Positions 1 through 7,358 of a DNA stretch of 7,384 nucleotides are shown in pieces. Under the pieces are notes generated by a model. The model saw only the letters and a list, made by a program, of their open reading frames with translations. It was not told the DNA's origin and searched no databases. Source of the stretch: Chthoniobacterales bacterium (GTDB lineage: Bacteria; Verrucomicrobiota; Verrucomicrobiae; Chthoniobacterales; UBA10450); the NCBI GenBank assembly GCA_003244125.1, contig QHBL01000285.1, positions 1-7,384 of the forward strand. The letters run 5' to 3'. The position numbers and the translations under genes were made by a program. Each line of letters begins with the position of its first letter. Position 1 is the stretch's first letter.

Positions 1-1
1 G

Positions 2-1123
2 CTGGCGCGCGCCCGGCTTTCGATGGGGCTAAGCTTCGCCTCGTCGGGACCTGATGGCGATCCGATGCTCAAAGCAAAAGCCCTCTCGGAAGCTCAGGAG
101 GCCGCGCGTCTCCGGCCTGGCATGGGCGAGGCCAAGCTGGCGCTGGGATTGTATTATTTGGCGGCAAACGATTCTGATCGCGCTCTCGCGGAACTGGCGG
201 AGGCGGAAAAGTTGCTGCCGAATTCGGCTGAGGTCTGGCAGACCCGGGCGACCATTTACATGCGACAGAACAAGATTCGCGAAAGAATCGCCGCGTTGCG
301 CCGAGCCGAGATCCTGGACCCGCGCGGTATCACCGTCTTGCGGATGCTGGCAATGACACTGCGCTACGTGCGCGACTGGCCCGAAGCAGAGCGCACGGCA
401 GACCGGGTTCGAGCCGTTCTTCAGGGCGCTCAACGGCATTGGAAATACGCCCGCGCGTGGGACGAAGTGCGGAAGACTGGAAAGCTCGACCCACTGAAGC
501 AAGAGCTGGCCAGGGCTCCCACTGGCGGTGAGGCTGACCCACCTGAGCTGCATAAGTCTTTCCAGTTCGAACTCGCGGTGCTCGAGCGCGATTTTGTGAC
601 CGCAGAACGGCTTCTGCACGAGCTGCCCGCGAAAGTGCTCGAGGACGATGCGTATCCTAAGGCAATGTACGAAGCTTTGCTCGCGGTGGGCCGGGGCGGC
701 GACCGCGCCGTTATCGAGCGCACGCTCATGGCCGCGCGGGAGGAGATCGAGAAGCTCAGGGCCGCTTCGCCTAACGATTACTACGCTTACATCAATCTTG
801 GATTGATCGATGCTTTTCTGCGGCGAAAAGAGCAAGCCATTCGTGAGGGCCAACACGCGGTGGAACTGGCGACAGCCGCCTCGCAACTGGAAGGGAATGA
901 CGCTTCCGCCGCCCTGGCTTTGATTTATGCGCGGACCGGTGAATCGGACCGTGCGATCGAGTTGATCGAACATTTGCTGACCGTTCCGGCCAACCTCACT
1001 CAGGAGGGAATCTACAACATGACGGTCGTCGAGTTGAAGTATCGCTGGGAGTGGGACCCGCTACGAAACGATCCGCGGTTTCAGAAGATCATCGCCGGGC
1101 CGGAACCGAAAACGGTTTACTAA
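2..1123 (+). CDS. TPR-repeat protein, C-terminal part (5' end outside window)
   Basis: The reading frame is open to the left edge of the window, so this is the C-terminal part of a longer protein; the first in-frame ATG, at 23, is probably internal. Numbering from that ATG, TPR-like helix pairs are visible at about residues 33-66 (with ALGLYYLAANDSDRALAELA), 70-100, 104-135, 252-284 and 293-325. The end, around residues 345-357, carries WDPLRNDPRFQKII, a tail I recognise from TPR regions attached to bacterial adenylate cyclases, serine/threonine kinases and winged-helix regulators. TPRs are protein-protein interaction scaffolds, so a signalling or regulatory protein with an N-terminal effector domain is likely, but that domain cannot be seen and no function is assigned. 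No signal peptide or membrane segment is visible in this part. The stop TAA is followed two bases later by the hairpin element at 1126. A long antisense frame across it looks like a GC-rich shadow. Confidence 0.85.
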   Translation: MARARLSMGLSFASSGPDGDPMLKAKALSEAQEAARLRPGMGEAKLALGLYYLAANDSDRALAELAEAEKLLPNSAEVWQTRATIYMRQNKIRERIAALRRAEILDPRGITVLRMLAMTLRYVRDWPEAERTADRVRAVLQGAQRHWKYARAWDEVRKTGKLDPLKQELARAPTGGEADPPELHKSFQFELAVLERDFVTAERLLHELPAKVLEDDAYPKAMYEALLAVGRGGDRAVIERTLMAAREEIEKLRAASPNDYYAYINLGLIDAFLRRKEQAIREGQHAVELATAASQLEGNDASAALALIYARTGESDRAIELIEHLLTVPANLTQEGIYNMTVVELKYRWEWDPLRNDPRFQKIIAGPEPKTVY

Positions 1124-1125
1124 GC

Positions 1126-1235
1126 GTAACACAGGCTTCCAGCCTGTCCGGTCGCGCGGGCTTCTAGCCCGCAGCGTCGAGAAACATGCAGGCAAGGATG
1201 CCTGCACAACAAGACAGGCTGGAAGCCTGTGTTAC
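1126..1235. repeat. Nested palindromic REP-like element (23-bp outer inverted repeat with four hairpins)
   Basis: The outer arms 1126-1148 and 1213-1235 are perfect reverse complements (23 bp), beginning GTAACACAGG and ending CCTGTGTTAC. Four small perfect hairpins lie in tandem: 1131-1147 (ACAGGCT, loop TCC, AGCCTGT), 1156-1172 (GCGGGCT, loop TCT, AGCCCGC), 1187-1206 (TGCAGGCA, loop AGGA, TGCCTGCA) and 1214-1230 (ACAGGCT, loop GGA, AGCCTGT). The first two have pyrimidine-rich loops and the last two the complementary purine loops, so the whole block is roughly palindromic. It starts two bases after the TPR gene stop. Such clustered stems resemble REP/BIME-type intergenic repeats. From memory, similar GGCTTCCAGCC-type stems are common in Verrucomicrobia and related soil phyla; this was not checked. 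It could act as a 3' mRNA-stabilising or termination structure for the TPR gene, though only a short A-run (1236-1240) follows and there is no T-run on the + strand. Confidence 0.85.
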
Positions 1236-1301
1236 AAAAATACTTTGTTAAGTCTGCGGCAGCCGTTAATACCACGATGAAGCTAGTGCGAGGGAGCTTC
1301 T

Positions 1302-1557
1302 GTGAAGAAATCATCCACCTGTCGCTACGGTTCTGTTCTAGCCGGAATTCTTTTATTTCCGGCATCGATGACACTTGCGCAGATGCAGCGCCGGCACAAC
1401 CGCTGAGGTCGAGCGCGTCATCGTGACCGGCTCGAATATTCCGACCGCGGAGGAAGTCGGACCCGACCCAGTCGATACTTATCAGACGCAGGATATTACG
1501 AAGCTGATGTGGGAGCCGCCGTGGAACCAAAACATGATCAGCGAAGCCGGGCAATGA
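1302..1557 (+). pseudogene. Remnant of a TonB-dependent receptor gene (signal peptide plus start of plug)
   Basis: A Shine-Dalgarno-like AGGGAG (1291-1296) precedes a GTG start at 1302. The frame encodes a good signal peptide (VKKSSTCRYGSVLAGILLF, ending SMTLAQ) but stops at TGA 1404-1406 after 34 codons. From about 1390 a second frame, shifted +1, encodes the TonB-box and early-plug region, including [20 protein letters not shown]. Over 1399-1506 it aligns without gaps to 1865-1972 of the downstream receptor: I count 29 of 36 residues identical and 26 differences in 108 bases. The Pro/Thr-rich linker that separates signal peptide and plug in the intact gene is missing, which fits an out-of-frame deletion. 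After 1506 similarity stops, and the frame ends at TGA 1555-1557 after 16 unrelated codons. The rest of the plug and the whole barrel are absent. Many of the base differences are synonymous, so the copies diverged under selection before this one decayed. Confidence 0.8.
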
Positions 1558-1573
1558 AACTGGGGATGGTGTA

Positions 1574-1595
1574 GGGCAAGTTTTCCAACTTGCCC
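1574..1595. repeat. Small perfect hairpin, REP-like
   Basis: GGGCAAGTT (1574-1582) and AACTTGCCC (1587-1595) form a perfect 9-bp stem with loop TTCC. The TTCC-type loop and the stem size match the hairpins of the cluster at 1126-1235, so it may be a single unit of the same repeat class. It lies just after the receptor remnant and about 100 bp before the intact receptor gene. No T-run follows, so an intrinsic terminator is not supported. Confidence 0.6.
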
Positions 1596-1644
1596 GGGAA
1601 CATCGTTTGCGAAGTTTCCGTTCCGAAAAATAATCAACGCCCGG

Positions 1645-1655
1645 GTTAATTTAAC
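1645..1655. promoter_or_regulatory. Short AT-rich palindrome upstream of receptor gene
   Basis: GTTAATTTAAC is an 11-bp palindrome around a central T (five base pairs each side), lying 45 bp upstream of the proposed receptor start in an otherwise GC-rich stretch. It could be an operator half-site pair or part of a promoter. Palindromes this short also arise by chance, and no matching -35/-10 pair could be fixed around it. Confidence 0.2.
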
Positions 1656-1674
1656 TCGACTCCTCAATCAAGGC

Positions 1675-1706
1675 CTTTCACGGTGGCCTCGTCCCCGCCG
1701 TGAAAG
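1675..1706 (+). promoter_or_regulatory. Stem-loop covering the proposed GTG start of the receptor gene
   Basis: CTTTCACGG (1675-1683) pairs with CCGTGAAAG (1698-1706). The stem extends inward by one T-G wobble and two G-C pairs to 1675-1686/1695-1706, with an 8-base loop (1687-1694). The GTG start codon (1700-1702) lies inside the 3' arm. In mRNA this would hide the start codon, so it could limit or regulate translation. It may equally show that the true start is the ATG at 1733. No Shine-Dalgarno site is visible before either start. Confidence 0.35.
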
Positions 1707-4696
1707 AAAATGCTCTTCGCCGCTTTGCTCTGATGAGCAGAGTGATAGCCGCCGCAGCGAGCGCAACGCTACTCGGTGATGTAAAAGTCTTCGCGCAAAC
1801 GCCCACGCCCGCGCCTTCCTCCACCGCGTCACCGGCTTCGGATCAAGACAATGGCGCCGGTGCGACGGCTGAGGCCGAGCGTGTAATCGTTACCGGCTCA
1901 AATATTCCTACTGCCGACGAAGTTGGCCCTAACCCGGTCGATAGCTATCGCCCGCAAGACATTCAAAAACTGGGCGCGCGCACCGCCACTGATCTCACGC
2001 AGCGACTACCTGCGATCACTGGCGGAGCAATCAACGAAAACAACCAGAACCCCGGCGACGGCCGCACCGAAGTGAACCTACGCGGCCTTTTCCCCAAAGA
2101 GACGCTGGTGTTGGTGGACGCAAAGCGCGTGGCGCCCGTTGGTTTCGCTCAAGGCGCTTCGGTCGATCTTAACTTAATCCCGTGGCCTCTGGTTGATCAC
2201 GTGGACATTCTCAAAGATGGAGCTTCGGCCATCTACGGCTCGGACGCAATCGGCGGCGTCTTCAATATTTTTTTGAAACACAAGTTCCGTGGTGTCGAGA
2301 TAGAAGCCAGTTACGGTAATACTAGTCTCGGCGCGTCCAACGATGCCGCCGAACGTCAGGCCTATCTTTTGGCAGGCATTGGAGATAGCAAGACAGAGAT
2401 CGTCGTCTTTGCCGAATATTACGATCGCGATGCGATTTTTTCCCGCGACCGCGGCTTCTCCAGTACGGCAGATTTCAGAAGATTTGGCGGGGCGAGCAAT
2501 CTCAGCTTCTTCACCGCTGGGGCTGTCGGCCGATTTTTTCTGCGTCCGGGGTTGCTAACGCCGACTCCACACTCGGCGCCGAACGCGGCAACGTCGCCGG
2601 ACTACGTACCCCGTTTCTCGCTCCCGCTTTCCCAGACTACCTTTGACTTCGCAACTGTAAGCTCGGCGATTCCAGCGGCAGACCGCCAGTATTATTACGG
2701 ATCGCTCACGCGCGATCTCTTCGACAAACACCTGACCGCGTTCGGCGATTTTAAGGTTGTGCGCACGTTCTTCGACGCCACCCTGGCGCCGGTACCTTTC
2801 AATACGGATCCGTTTAACCGGGCTGATGGTGTTACGCCGGTGAGTCCTAACGGGATCAGCGTTCCGCTCAGTAACCCGTTTAATCCATTTACCCAGCCAA
2901 ACGACTTTCTGCCCGATGGCACCCCGGTAACTACCGGTGTTCGCTACCGTGAGCTGGGTGCGGGTCCACGCACATTTAAGACCACCACTCACGACTACCT
3001 CTTCGATGGCGGCTTGCGCGGCAACCTGGGCGAGCTGGGAGACTACTTCAAAAACTGGAACTTCGAAGCCGGCTTTCGCTATAATGAGAATGACCATTCG
3101 CAGGTAATCAACGGCATTGTGAGCAAACCTGGGCTGCGCGCCGCCCTTCTCGATACCGATCCGCTGACTGCGTTCAATCCTTTTGGTCGCAATGTGAACA
3201 CGGCCGCTGCCATCAAACGAGTGCTTGTTTCCACCCAGGAGCACGGGACCGCCACCCTCACGGATGAGTCCTTCGCCTTGAACGGACAAATCATTACGAT
3301 GCCGCCGGGGCCACTCCTGTTCGCCCTCGGCTCGGAGCATCGGACCGAGACGGTGGATGATCGCCCGGACCCGCTGAATACCTCCTTTAACGCGATCGGC
3401 GCGAATAATCTGGAAGCGACTCGGGGCAGCCGCGACGTCTGGTCAACCTACGGCGAACTTCGCATCCCGGTTACTAGTCCAAGCTGGAATTTCCCGGGAG
3501 CATATAGCCTTGAGTTCCAGGTAGCCGAACGTTTCGAATTTTATAGTGATACCGACACGGCGGAGAGGCCGAAATTTTCCGTGCGCTACCAGCCGTTCGA
3601 TTCGAGCCTGACCCTTCGCGCCAGTTACACCGAGGCGTTCCATGCACCGAATCTTTCGGATTTAGCTCCCTCGGCGGCCGAGGGAGTCGAACCCATCTTT
3701 GATCCGGCCCATCCCACGCCTCCAGATGAACCACCCCGTTTTGTGCGCGTTCTTCTCGGTGGGCAGCCAAACTTGAGACCGGAGGTCGCTTATGGTTGGA
3801 ACTATGGCGCGGTCTGGACGCCCAAGTTTGTGCAAGGGCTGACTCTGAGCGTGGACTTCTATCATATCGACTTGCGCGACCGAACCAATTTCATCGATCC
3901 AGTATTTGTGGTTCGCCAGAATTTCGACTCCAACGGCAAAAAATTTCCTGGCCAGGTCGTACGCGACGCCGATGGGAACATTATTCTAGTTAGAGATCTT
4001 ATCCAAAATATCTCGCGGACGATCACCGAAGGGATTGACTACGAGGCAATCTACGCCTTCGATACCTCAATTCTGGGCCACGGCAATTTCGGAACCTTCA
4101 CCTTTACCGTAAATGGCAACTACCTGTCGCGTTATGTCGCGGCCATCAACCTCGGAGATGACCAGCGGGAGTATGTGGGACAGGAAACAAATTTCGGCGG
4201 CTACTTTCCGCAAAACAGGCTATATGTCAGCGCCTTTTACGACCTGGGCGGCCTCGATGCCGGAGTAACGGTGCATTATATCGGCCAGGGACACGACTTT
4301 CCTTTTAGCACCGGCGCCGACGAGAAAGTAGATATTCCGCCGCACGCGCCGGATCCCTTCCCGCGCAAGGTCCGTGAGTGGACTACATTGGACGCGATTG
4401 TCTCTTATAGCTTTAACTTCCCCGCGCCAGCGCCGGAAAACCAGGGAGCTGGCTATGCCGGGGTGGCCGGCACAACAGAGGGTAAGGACAAGAATGCTTT
4501 GCCGCCGGCAACCGCGCAGTATGGCGCCGGTAGCTGGCGCACCTGGCTTAACGGGACTACCGTCACCCTCGGAATGACGAATGTTTTTGATCGCGATCCA
4601 CCTTTCAGCTCCGGAACAATCGAGAACGGTTACGATGAATCAACCTTCGATATTAGAGGGCGATTCTGCTACGTCTCACTGAAGAGGAAGTTCTAG
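1700..4696 (+). CDS. TonB-dependent outer-membrane receptor
   Basis: The 998-residue product should be a 22-strand outer-membrane barrel importing a scarce substrate with energy from TonB-ExbB-ExbD. Residues 1-32 form a signal peptide (basic KENALRR, hydrophobic core, likely cleavage after VFA before Q33). A Pro/Thr/Ser-rich linker spans about 33-55. A TonB-box-like stretch ([11 protein letters not shown], 60-70) precedes the plug at about 75-195, which carries the typical NLRGL (126-130) and [19 protein letters not shown] (168-186). The remainder is rich in alternating aromatic and polar residues typical of a barrel, and the protein ends in the outer-membrane insertion signal YVSLKRKF with terminal Phe. 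I chose GTG 1700 because it gives a full basic n-region, like the GTG-AAG-AAA start of the remnant upstream; ATG 1733 would leave a shorter signal peptide. No SD is visible. The substrate cannot be inferred: no TonB, ABC transporter, SusD-like or siderophore gene adjoins it. The length and plug position are normal for large receptors of this family. Confidence 0.93.
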   Translation: MKENALRRFALMSRVIAAAASATLLGDVKVFAQTPTPAPSSTASPASDQDNGAGATAEAERVIVTGSNIPTADEVGPNPVDSYRPQDIQKLGARTATDLTQRLPAITGGAINENNQNPGDGRTEVNLRGLFPKETLVLVDAKRVAPVGFAQGASVDLNLIPWPLVDHVDILKDGASAIYGSDAIGGVFNIFLKHKFRGVEIEASYGNTSLGASNDAAERQAYLLAGIGDSKTEIVVFAEYYDRDAIFSRDRGFSSTADFRRFGGASNLSFFTAGAVGRFFLRPGLLTPTPHSAPNAATSPDYVPRFSLPLSQTTFDFATVSSAIPAADRQYYYGSLTRDLFDKHLTAFGDFKVVRTFFDATLAPVPFNTDPFNRADGVTPVSPNGISVPLSNPFNPFTQPNDFLPDGTPVTTGVRYRELGAGPRTFKTTTHDYLFDGGLRGNLGELGDYFKNWNFEAGFRYNENDHSQVINGIVSKPGLRAALLDTDPLTAFNPFGRNVNTAAAIKRVLVSTQEHGTATLTDESFALNGQIITMPPGPLLFALGSEHRTETVDDRPDPLNTSFNAIGANNLEATRGSRDVWSTYGELRIPVTSPSWNFPGAYSLEFQVAERFEFYSDTDTAERPKFSVRYQPFDSSLTLRASYTEAFHAPNLSDLAPSAAEGVEPIFDPAHPTPPDEPPRFVRVLLGGQPNLRPEVAYGWNYGAVWTPKFVQGLTLSVDFYHIDLRDRTNFIDPVFVVRQNFDSNGKKFPGQVVRDADGNIILVRDLIQNISRTITEGIDYEAIYAFDTSILGHGNFGTFTFTVNGNYLSRYVAAINLGDDQREYVGQETNFGGYFPQNRLYVSAFYDLGGLDAGVTVHYIGQGHDFPFSTGADEKVDIPPHAPDPFPRKVREWTTLDAIVSYSFNFPAPAPENQGAGYAGVAGTTEGKDKNALPPATAQYGAGSWRTWLNGTTVTLGMTNVFDRDPPFSSGTIENGYDESTFDIRGRFCYVSLKRKF

Positions 4697-4814
4697 AAGC
4701 GGTTTAGCTTTACTCCTTCCAAAAAGAAGCGTCGGCCCAAACCGTAGCTCAGCGTTCGCTCTCTTCGGCCAGCGTTTAGTTGCGGAGACACCGCTTGCGG
4801 TCACTGTAGCTATC

Positions 4815-6050
4815 GTGGCCTATCTGAATGAAAATTTTCTCAAGCTACAGGCTGGATATTTATTTCCGGAGATCGCGCGGCGGGTGCTCGAGTTTTGCGA
4901 GCGGAATCCGGAAGCAGCGAAAAGATTGATTCGCTGCGGAATTGGCGATGTCACCGAACCTTTGCCGCAGGCGGCGATCGAGGCGATGAAACGCGCCGCG
5001 GATGAGCTGGGACATCGCGAAACTTTTCGCGGTTACGGGCCGGTGCAGGGTTACGAGTTTCTTTGCGGCAAGATTGCGCAAGGTGATTATCGCGATCGCG
5101 GAATCGAAATCGCCGATGACGAGATTTTTGTTTCGGACGGTTCGAAGTGTGATTGCGGTTTCATCCTCGATATTCTTGGGCCGCAGAACAAAGTCGCCAT
5201 TACCGATCCGGTTTACCCGGTCTATGTCGATACCAATGTGATGGCGGGCCACAGCGGGGCGGCGCGCGCGGACGGCGCCTACGAAGGAATCGTCTATCTC
5301 CCGTGTACGATGGAAAACAATTTCGTTCCCGAGCCGCCGCGCGAAAAGGTGGATGTCGCCTACCTCTGTTTTCCGAACAACCCAACTGGAGCGATCGCGA
5401 CCCGCGCCCAACTGCAAGACTGGATCGATTACGCAAAAGCTAACGAGACGTTGATTTTGTTCGACGCTGCCTACGAGGCCTACATCAGTGAGAAAGAGAT
5501 TCCGCATTCCATCTATGAAATTCCAGGAGCGCGCGAATGCGCCGTCGAGTTCCGCAGTTTTTCCAAGACCGGCGGCTTTACCGGTGTGCGCTGCGGTTTC
5601 ACGGTCATGCCCAAAACCGTGCTCGGACAAACGAAGGAGGGGAAAAAATTACCGCTCCATCCACTTTGGCATCGGCGCTGGAGCACGAAATCCAACAGCG
5701 TCAGTTACCCGGTGCAACGCGCCGCGGAAGCCCTGTATTTTAGCGAGGGCAAAAACCAGGTGCGCGCCTTGGTCGAGCATTACATGGGCAACGCTCGTAT
5801 TCTGCGCGAGGCCGCGCGCGAGGCGGGCTTCATTGTTCACGGCGGAACGAATGCGCCTTACATCTGGGTAGAAACGCGCCCCGGGAAAACGAGCTGGGAA
5901 ACATTCGATTGGATGCTGCGCGAATTGAACGTGGTCATCACTCCGGGGAGCGGGTTTGGTTCGAAAGGCGAAGGTTTTTTCCGCGTCTCTGCCTTTAACA
6001 GCCGGGCCAATGCCGAGGAAGTGGCGCGTCGGTTTCGGGCTTTAAAGTGA
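4815..6050 (+). CDS. dapL: LL-diaminopimelate aminotransferase
   Basis: DapL (EC 2.6.1.83) is a cytoplasmic PLP enzyme, fold-type I aminotransferase. It converts L-2,3,4,5-tetrahydrodipicolinate and glutamate directly to LL-2,6-diaminopimelate, bypassing the succinylase or acetylase steps of lysine and peptidoglycan precursor synthesis. The 411 residues match the family's usual length. Family signatures visible are [13 protein letters not shown] (5-17), [10 protein letters not shown] (42-51), [10 protein letters not shown] (71-80), DGSKCD (108-113, PLP phosphate site), [15 protein letters not shown] (131-145), FPNNPTG (186-192), DAAYEAY (217-223), [10 protein letters not shown] (248-257, with Lys251 as the Schiff-base lysine) and the carboxylate-binding Arg390 in FFRVSAF. 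The GTG start is chosen because it yields the family's usual N-terminus (MA..NEN). No Shine-Dalgarno sequence is evident in the 118-bp gap upstream. The sigma-like gene follows after 48 bp in the same frame. dapA and dapB are not in this window. Confidence 0.95.
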   Translation: MAYLNENFLKLQAGYLFPEIARRVLEFCERNPEAAKRLIRCGIGDVTEPLPQAAIEAMKRAADELGHRETFRGYGPVQGYEFLCGKIAQGDYRDRGIEIADDEIFVSDGSKCDCGFILDILGPQNKVAITDPVYPVYVDTNVMAGHSGAARADGAYEGIVYLPCTMENNFVPEPPREKVDVAYLCFPNNPTGAIATRAQLQDWIDYAKANETLILFDAAYEAYISEKEIPHSIYEIPGARECAVEFRSFSKTGGFTGVRCGFTVMPKTVLGQTKEGKKLPLHPLWHRRWSTKSNSVSYPVQRAAEALYFSEGKNQVRALVEHYMGNARILREAAREAGFIVHGGTNAPYIWVETRPGKTSWETFDWMLRELNVVITPGSGFGSKGEGFFRVSAFNSRANAEEVARRFRALK

Positions 6051-6098
6051 GGCTGTGCGCTTGCGCCCGCCGGGTTTTTCTGCTTTCGGTTTCTAAAC

Positions 6099-6569
6099 GT
6101 GGCGCATAACCTCCCGCAATTGTATCGCTTCTGCCTGGTCATGACTGGCGACGCCGGCAAGGCGCAGGAAATTTTTCAGGACACTTTGCGCGAAGCTGCT
6201 TTTCAATCGGCCAATGATGAGCCGCCGCCGGATCGGTATTGGTTCTTCCGCGAAGCGCGCTGGCGTTGCCTCGAGGTCGCCGAAAAAGACATCCAGCCCG
6301 AATCGCATCAGCACCAGGTGGCGGAAATTTCCGAGCAGGCGCCGGCGCAAATCGCGCAGGTCGAGCCGGAACATCTTGCGGCCTGGATTTCGGCCGCGCC
6401 CGAGCCGCAACGCAGCGCGCTCGCTTTGCATTATCTCGACGAGTTTAGCTATCGCGAAATTCTTGGCATTACCGGACTGAAGCTTAACGAGCTCGCGACC
6501 GCGCTGGCGGCCGGACGAGGCGAATTCCAATCCTGGCTGAACACCACGACGCCCGCGCGCATCAAATGA
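6099..6569 (+). CDS. Small ECF-like RNA polymerase sigma factor
   Basis: This 156-residue protein has the two-domain layout of extracytoplasmic-function sigma-70 factors, which direct RNA polymerase to a small regulon. Residues 7-63 resemble region 2: LYRFCLVMTGDAGKAQEIFQDTLREA (8-33) corresponds to the helices that bind core polymerase, and RYWFFREARWRCLEVAEK to the -10-recognising part. A Gln/Glu-rich linker (about 64-90) leads to a region-4-like helix-turn-helix (91-147) with PEPQRSALALHYLDEFSYREIL and then GLKLNELATALAAGRGEF. The usual small residues and GTVKSRL-type recognition helix are replaced, so the -35 specificity would be unusual. It is shorter than most ECF factors (about 170-200 residues). 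The GTG at 6099 is the first ATG, GTG or TTG codon after the in-frame dapL stop; no SD is seen. The stop overlaps the ATG of the next gene (ATGA), pointing to translational coupling. It could instead be a degenerate sigma-like regulator; moderately sure. Confidence 0.7.
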   Translation: MAHNLPQLYRFCLVMTGDAGKAQEIFQDTLREAAFQSANDEPPPDRYWFFREARWRCLEVAEKDIQPESHQHQVAEISEQAPAQIAQVEPEHLAAWISAAPEPQRSALALHYLDEFSYREILGITGLKLNELATALAAGRGEFQSWLNTTTPARIK

Positions 6570-7315
6570 AGCGTGGCTTCCAGGCACTGGTCGAGTGCGC
6601 GCCGATCAGCGACAGCCGCAATGCTGATCGCCGCATGCGCACGGCGATTTCGCGCGCGAAACGCAGCGATCATTTTTCGCAACAACAGGGTTTCGATCGC
6701 GCCGTCGCGAAGCTCGTTCGCAGCACACGGGTGCCGAAGGAGATCAAGGAATGGTTCGCGAATGAGCCGATGGCACAAGGCGCGCGCCGCAACTGGAAGA
6801 CGACGGTGTTTCACCCCGCGGTTTGGGCCATCGTCATCGCCCTAGGGGTAATTGGATTCATCAGCTGGCTCAAATTCGACGAGCAGATCCACACCTGGGC
6901 CGGCGAATCGACCGCGAAAAAGCTTCTCGCCGTCGCGAGCGCAACGCGGCCGTCGCAATTCGAACCGGTCGATACGGAAGCGGGCACACTCGGTGACCTG
7001 TTTTTGATGAAGCACCGGCTCGAGCATTACGATGTGCCACCGGAGTTTGCCCACGTCCGCACCATGGGCGCACGCGTTTTCGACGATGAAGAAGCAGGCC
7101 GAGTGGCCCACATCGGCGCCGCGGAAAAGCGCATGCAATTTTTTCTCTTCCCCGCCCAGCGCGACGCCAAGACTGGACAGCCGGAGGAATTCGAAGGCTG
7201 GCGTTATGTCGAACAGGAAGGCTGGACCGGCGCCGTGCGGGCGCGAGAAGGCGTGCTCTTCATGGTCGCGGTGCGCGGTCCGAAGAAGGAGCTGGCGCGC
7301 TACGTGAAGGAGTAG
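6566..7315 (+). CDS. Single-pass membrane protein, putative anti-sigma factor
   Basis: I do not recognise a named family in this 249-residue protein. The first 80 residues are strongly basic (several Arg pairs) and predicted cytoplasmic. Residues 84-102 (HPAVWAIVIALGVIGFISW) form one clear transmembrane helix, with basic residues before it and acidic ones after, so N-in/C-out. The C-terminal 145 residues would be periplasmic and contain a compact, aromatic-rich region (GARVFDDEEAG, MQFFLFPAQ, GWRYVEQEGWTGAVR, VLFMVAVRG) suggesting one small beta-rich domain. The ATG overlaps the sigma-like gene's stop by ATGA, with no SD, so expression is probably by coupled reinitiation. Gene order, coupling and topology are those of a membrane anti-sigma factor, and that is the basis of the call. 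The zinc-binding HxxxCxxC motif of common anti-sigma domains is absent; the only cysteine is Cys11. A membrane protein in the sigma regulon with another role is an alternative. Confidence 0.6.
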   Translation: MKRGFQALVECAPISDSRNADRRMRTAISRAKRSDHFSQQQGFDRAVAKLVRSTRVPKEIKEWFANEPMAQGARRNWKTTVFHPAVWAIVIALGVIGFISWLKFDEQIHTWAGESTAKKLLAVASATRPSQFEPVDTEAGTLGDLFLMKHRLEHYDVPPEFAHVRTMGARVFDDEEAGRVAHIGAAEKRMQFFLFPAQRDAKTGQPEEFEGWRYVEQEGWTGAVRAREGVLFMVAVRGPKKELARYVKE

Positions 7316-7317
7316 CG

Positions 7318-7346
7318 TTGACAGATCACGCCCGCGAGAAAACCTT
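7318..7346 (+). promoter_or_regulatory. Possible tRNA promoter (consensus -35, weak -10)
   Basis: A perfect TTGACA (7318-7323) lies two bases after the stop of the membrane-protein gene. With a 17-bp spacer the -10 position is AACCTT (7341-7346), which matches TATAAT poorly. The distance of 12 bp from there to the tRNA 5' end suits a start just before the tRNA. The -35 is convincing only because of its position; the -10 is not. Confidence 0.3.
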
Positions 7347-7358
7347 GCAGCTCCCCGC

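Noticed and set aside
29..973. Long antisense open frame (314 codons) opposite the TPR gene
   Set aside because: Its translation shows no domain or membrane pattern and is rich in Arg/Gln/Pro, while the + strand shows clear TPR repeats and a recognised C-terminal tail. It is best read as a shadow.
1126..1235. CRISPR array or insertion-sequence ends
   Set aside because: There are no regularly spaced direct repeats with unique spacers, and no transposase frame lies between or near the arms; the inverted hairpins fit a REP-like element better.
1245..1272. Promoter for the receptor remnant (TTGTTA, 16 bases, TAATAC)
   Set aside because: Both boxes match the consensus weakly and several alternative registers are as good, so it cannot be supported from sequence alone.
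2555..3340. Antisense open frame of 261 codons inside the receptor gene
   Set aside because: The + strand continues an uninterrupted receptor barrel ending in the terminal Phe signal; the antisense translation is Arg-rich and unstructured.
4699..4744. Terminator after the receptor gene (CGGTTT pairing with AAACCG)
   Set aside because: The arms are six bases with a loop of over 30 bases and no T-run, so it is too weak to call.
4732..4760. Possible tRNA remnant upstream of dapL (GTAGCTCAGCG at 4744-4754 is identical to part of the tRNA at 7365-7375)
   Set aside because: The second D-stem strand is GCTC rather than GAGC and no anticodon or T arm follows, so the 11-base match is probably chance.
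4860..5630. Antisense open frame of 256 codons inside dapL
   Set aside because: It is fully covered by conserved DapL motifs on the + strand, and the antisense product resembles no family.
6061..6080. Terminator between dapL and the sigma gene (CCCGCCGGG followed by five Ts)
   Set aside because: The stem would be only three to four pairs with almost no loop, and the 48-bp spacing favours co-transcription.
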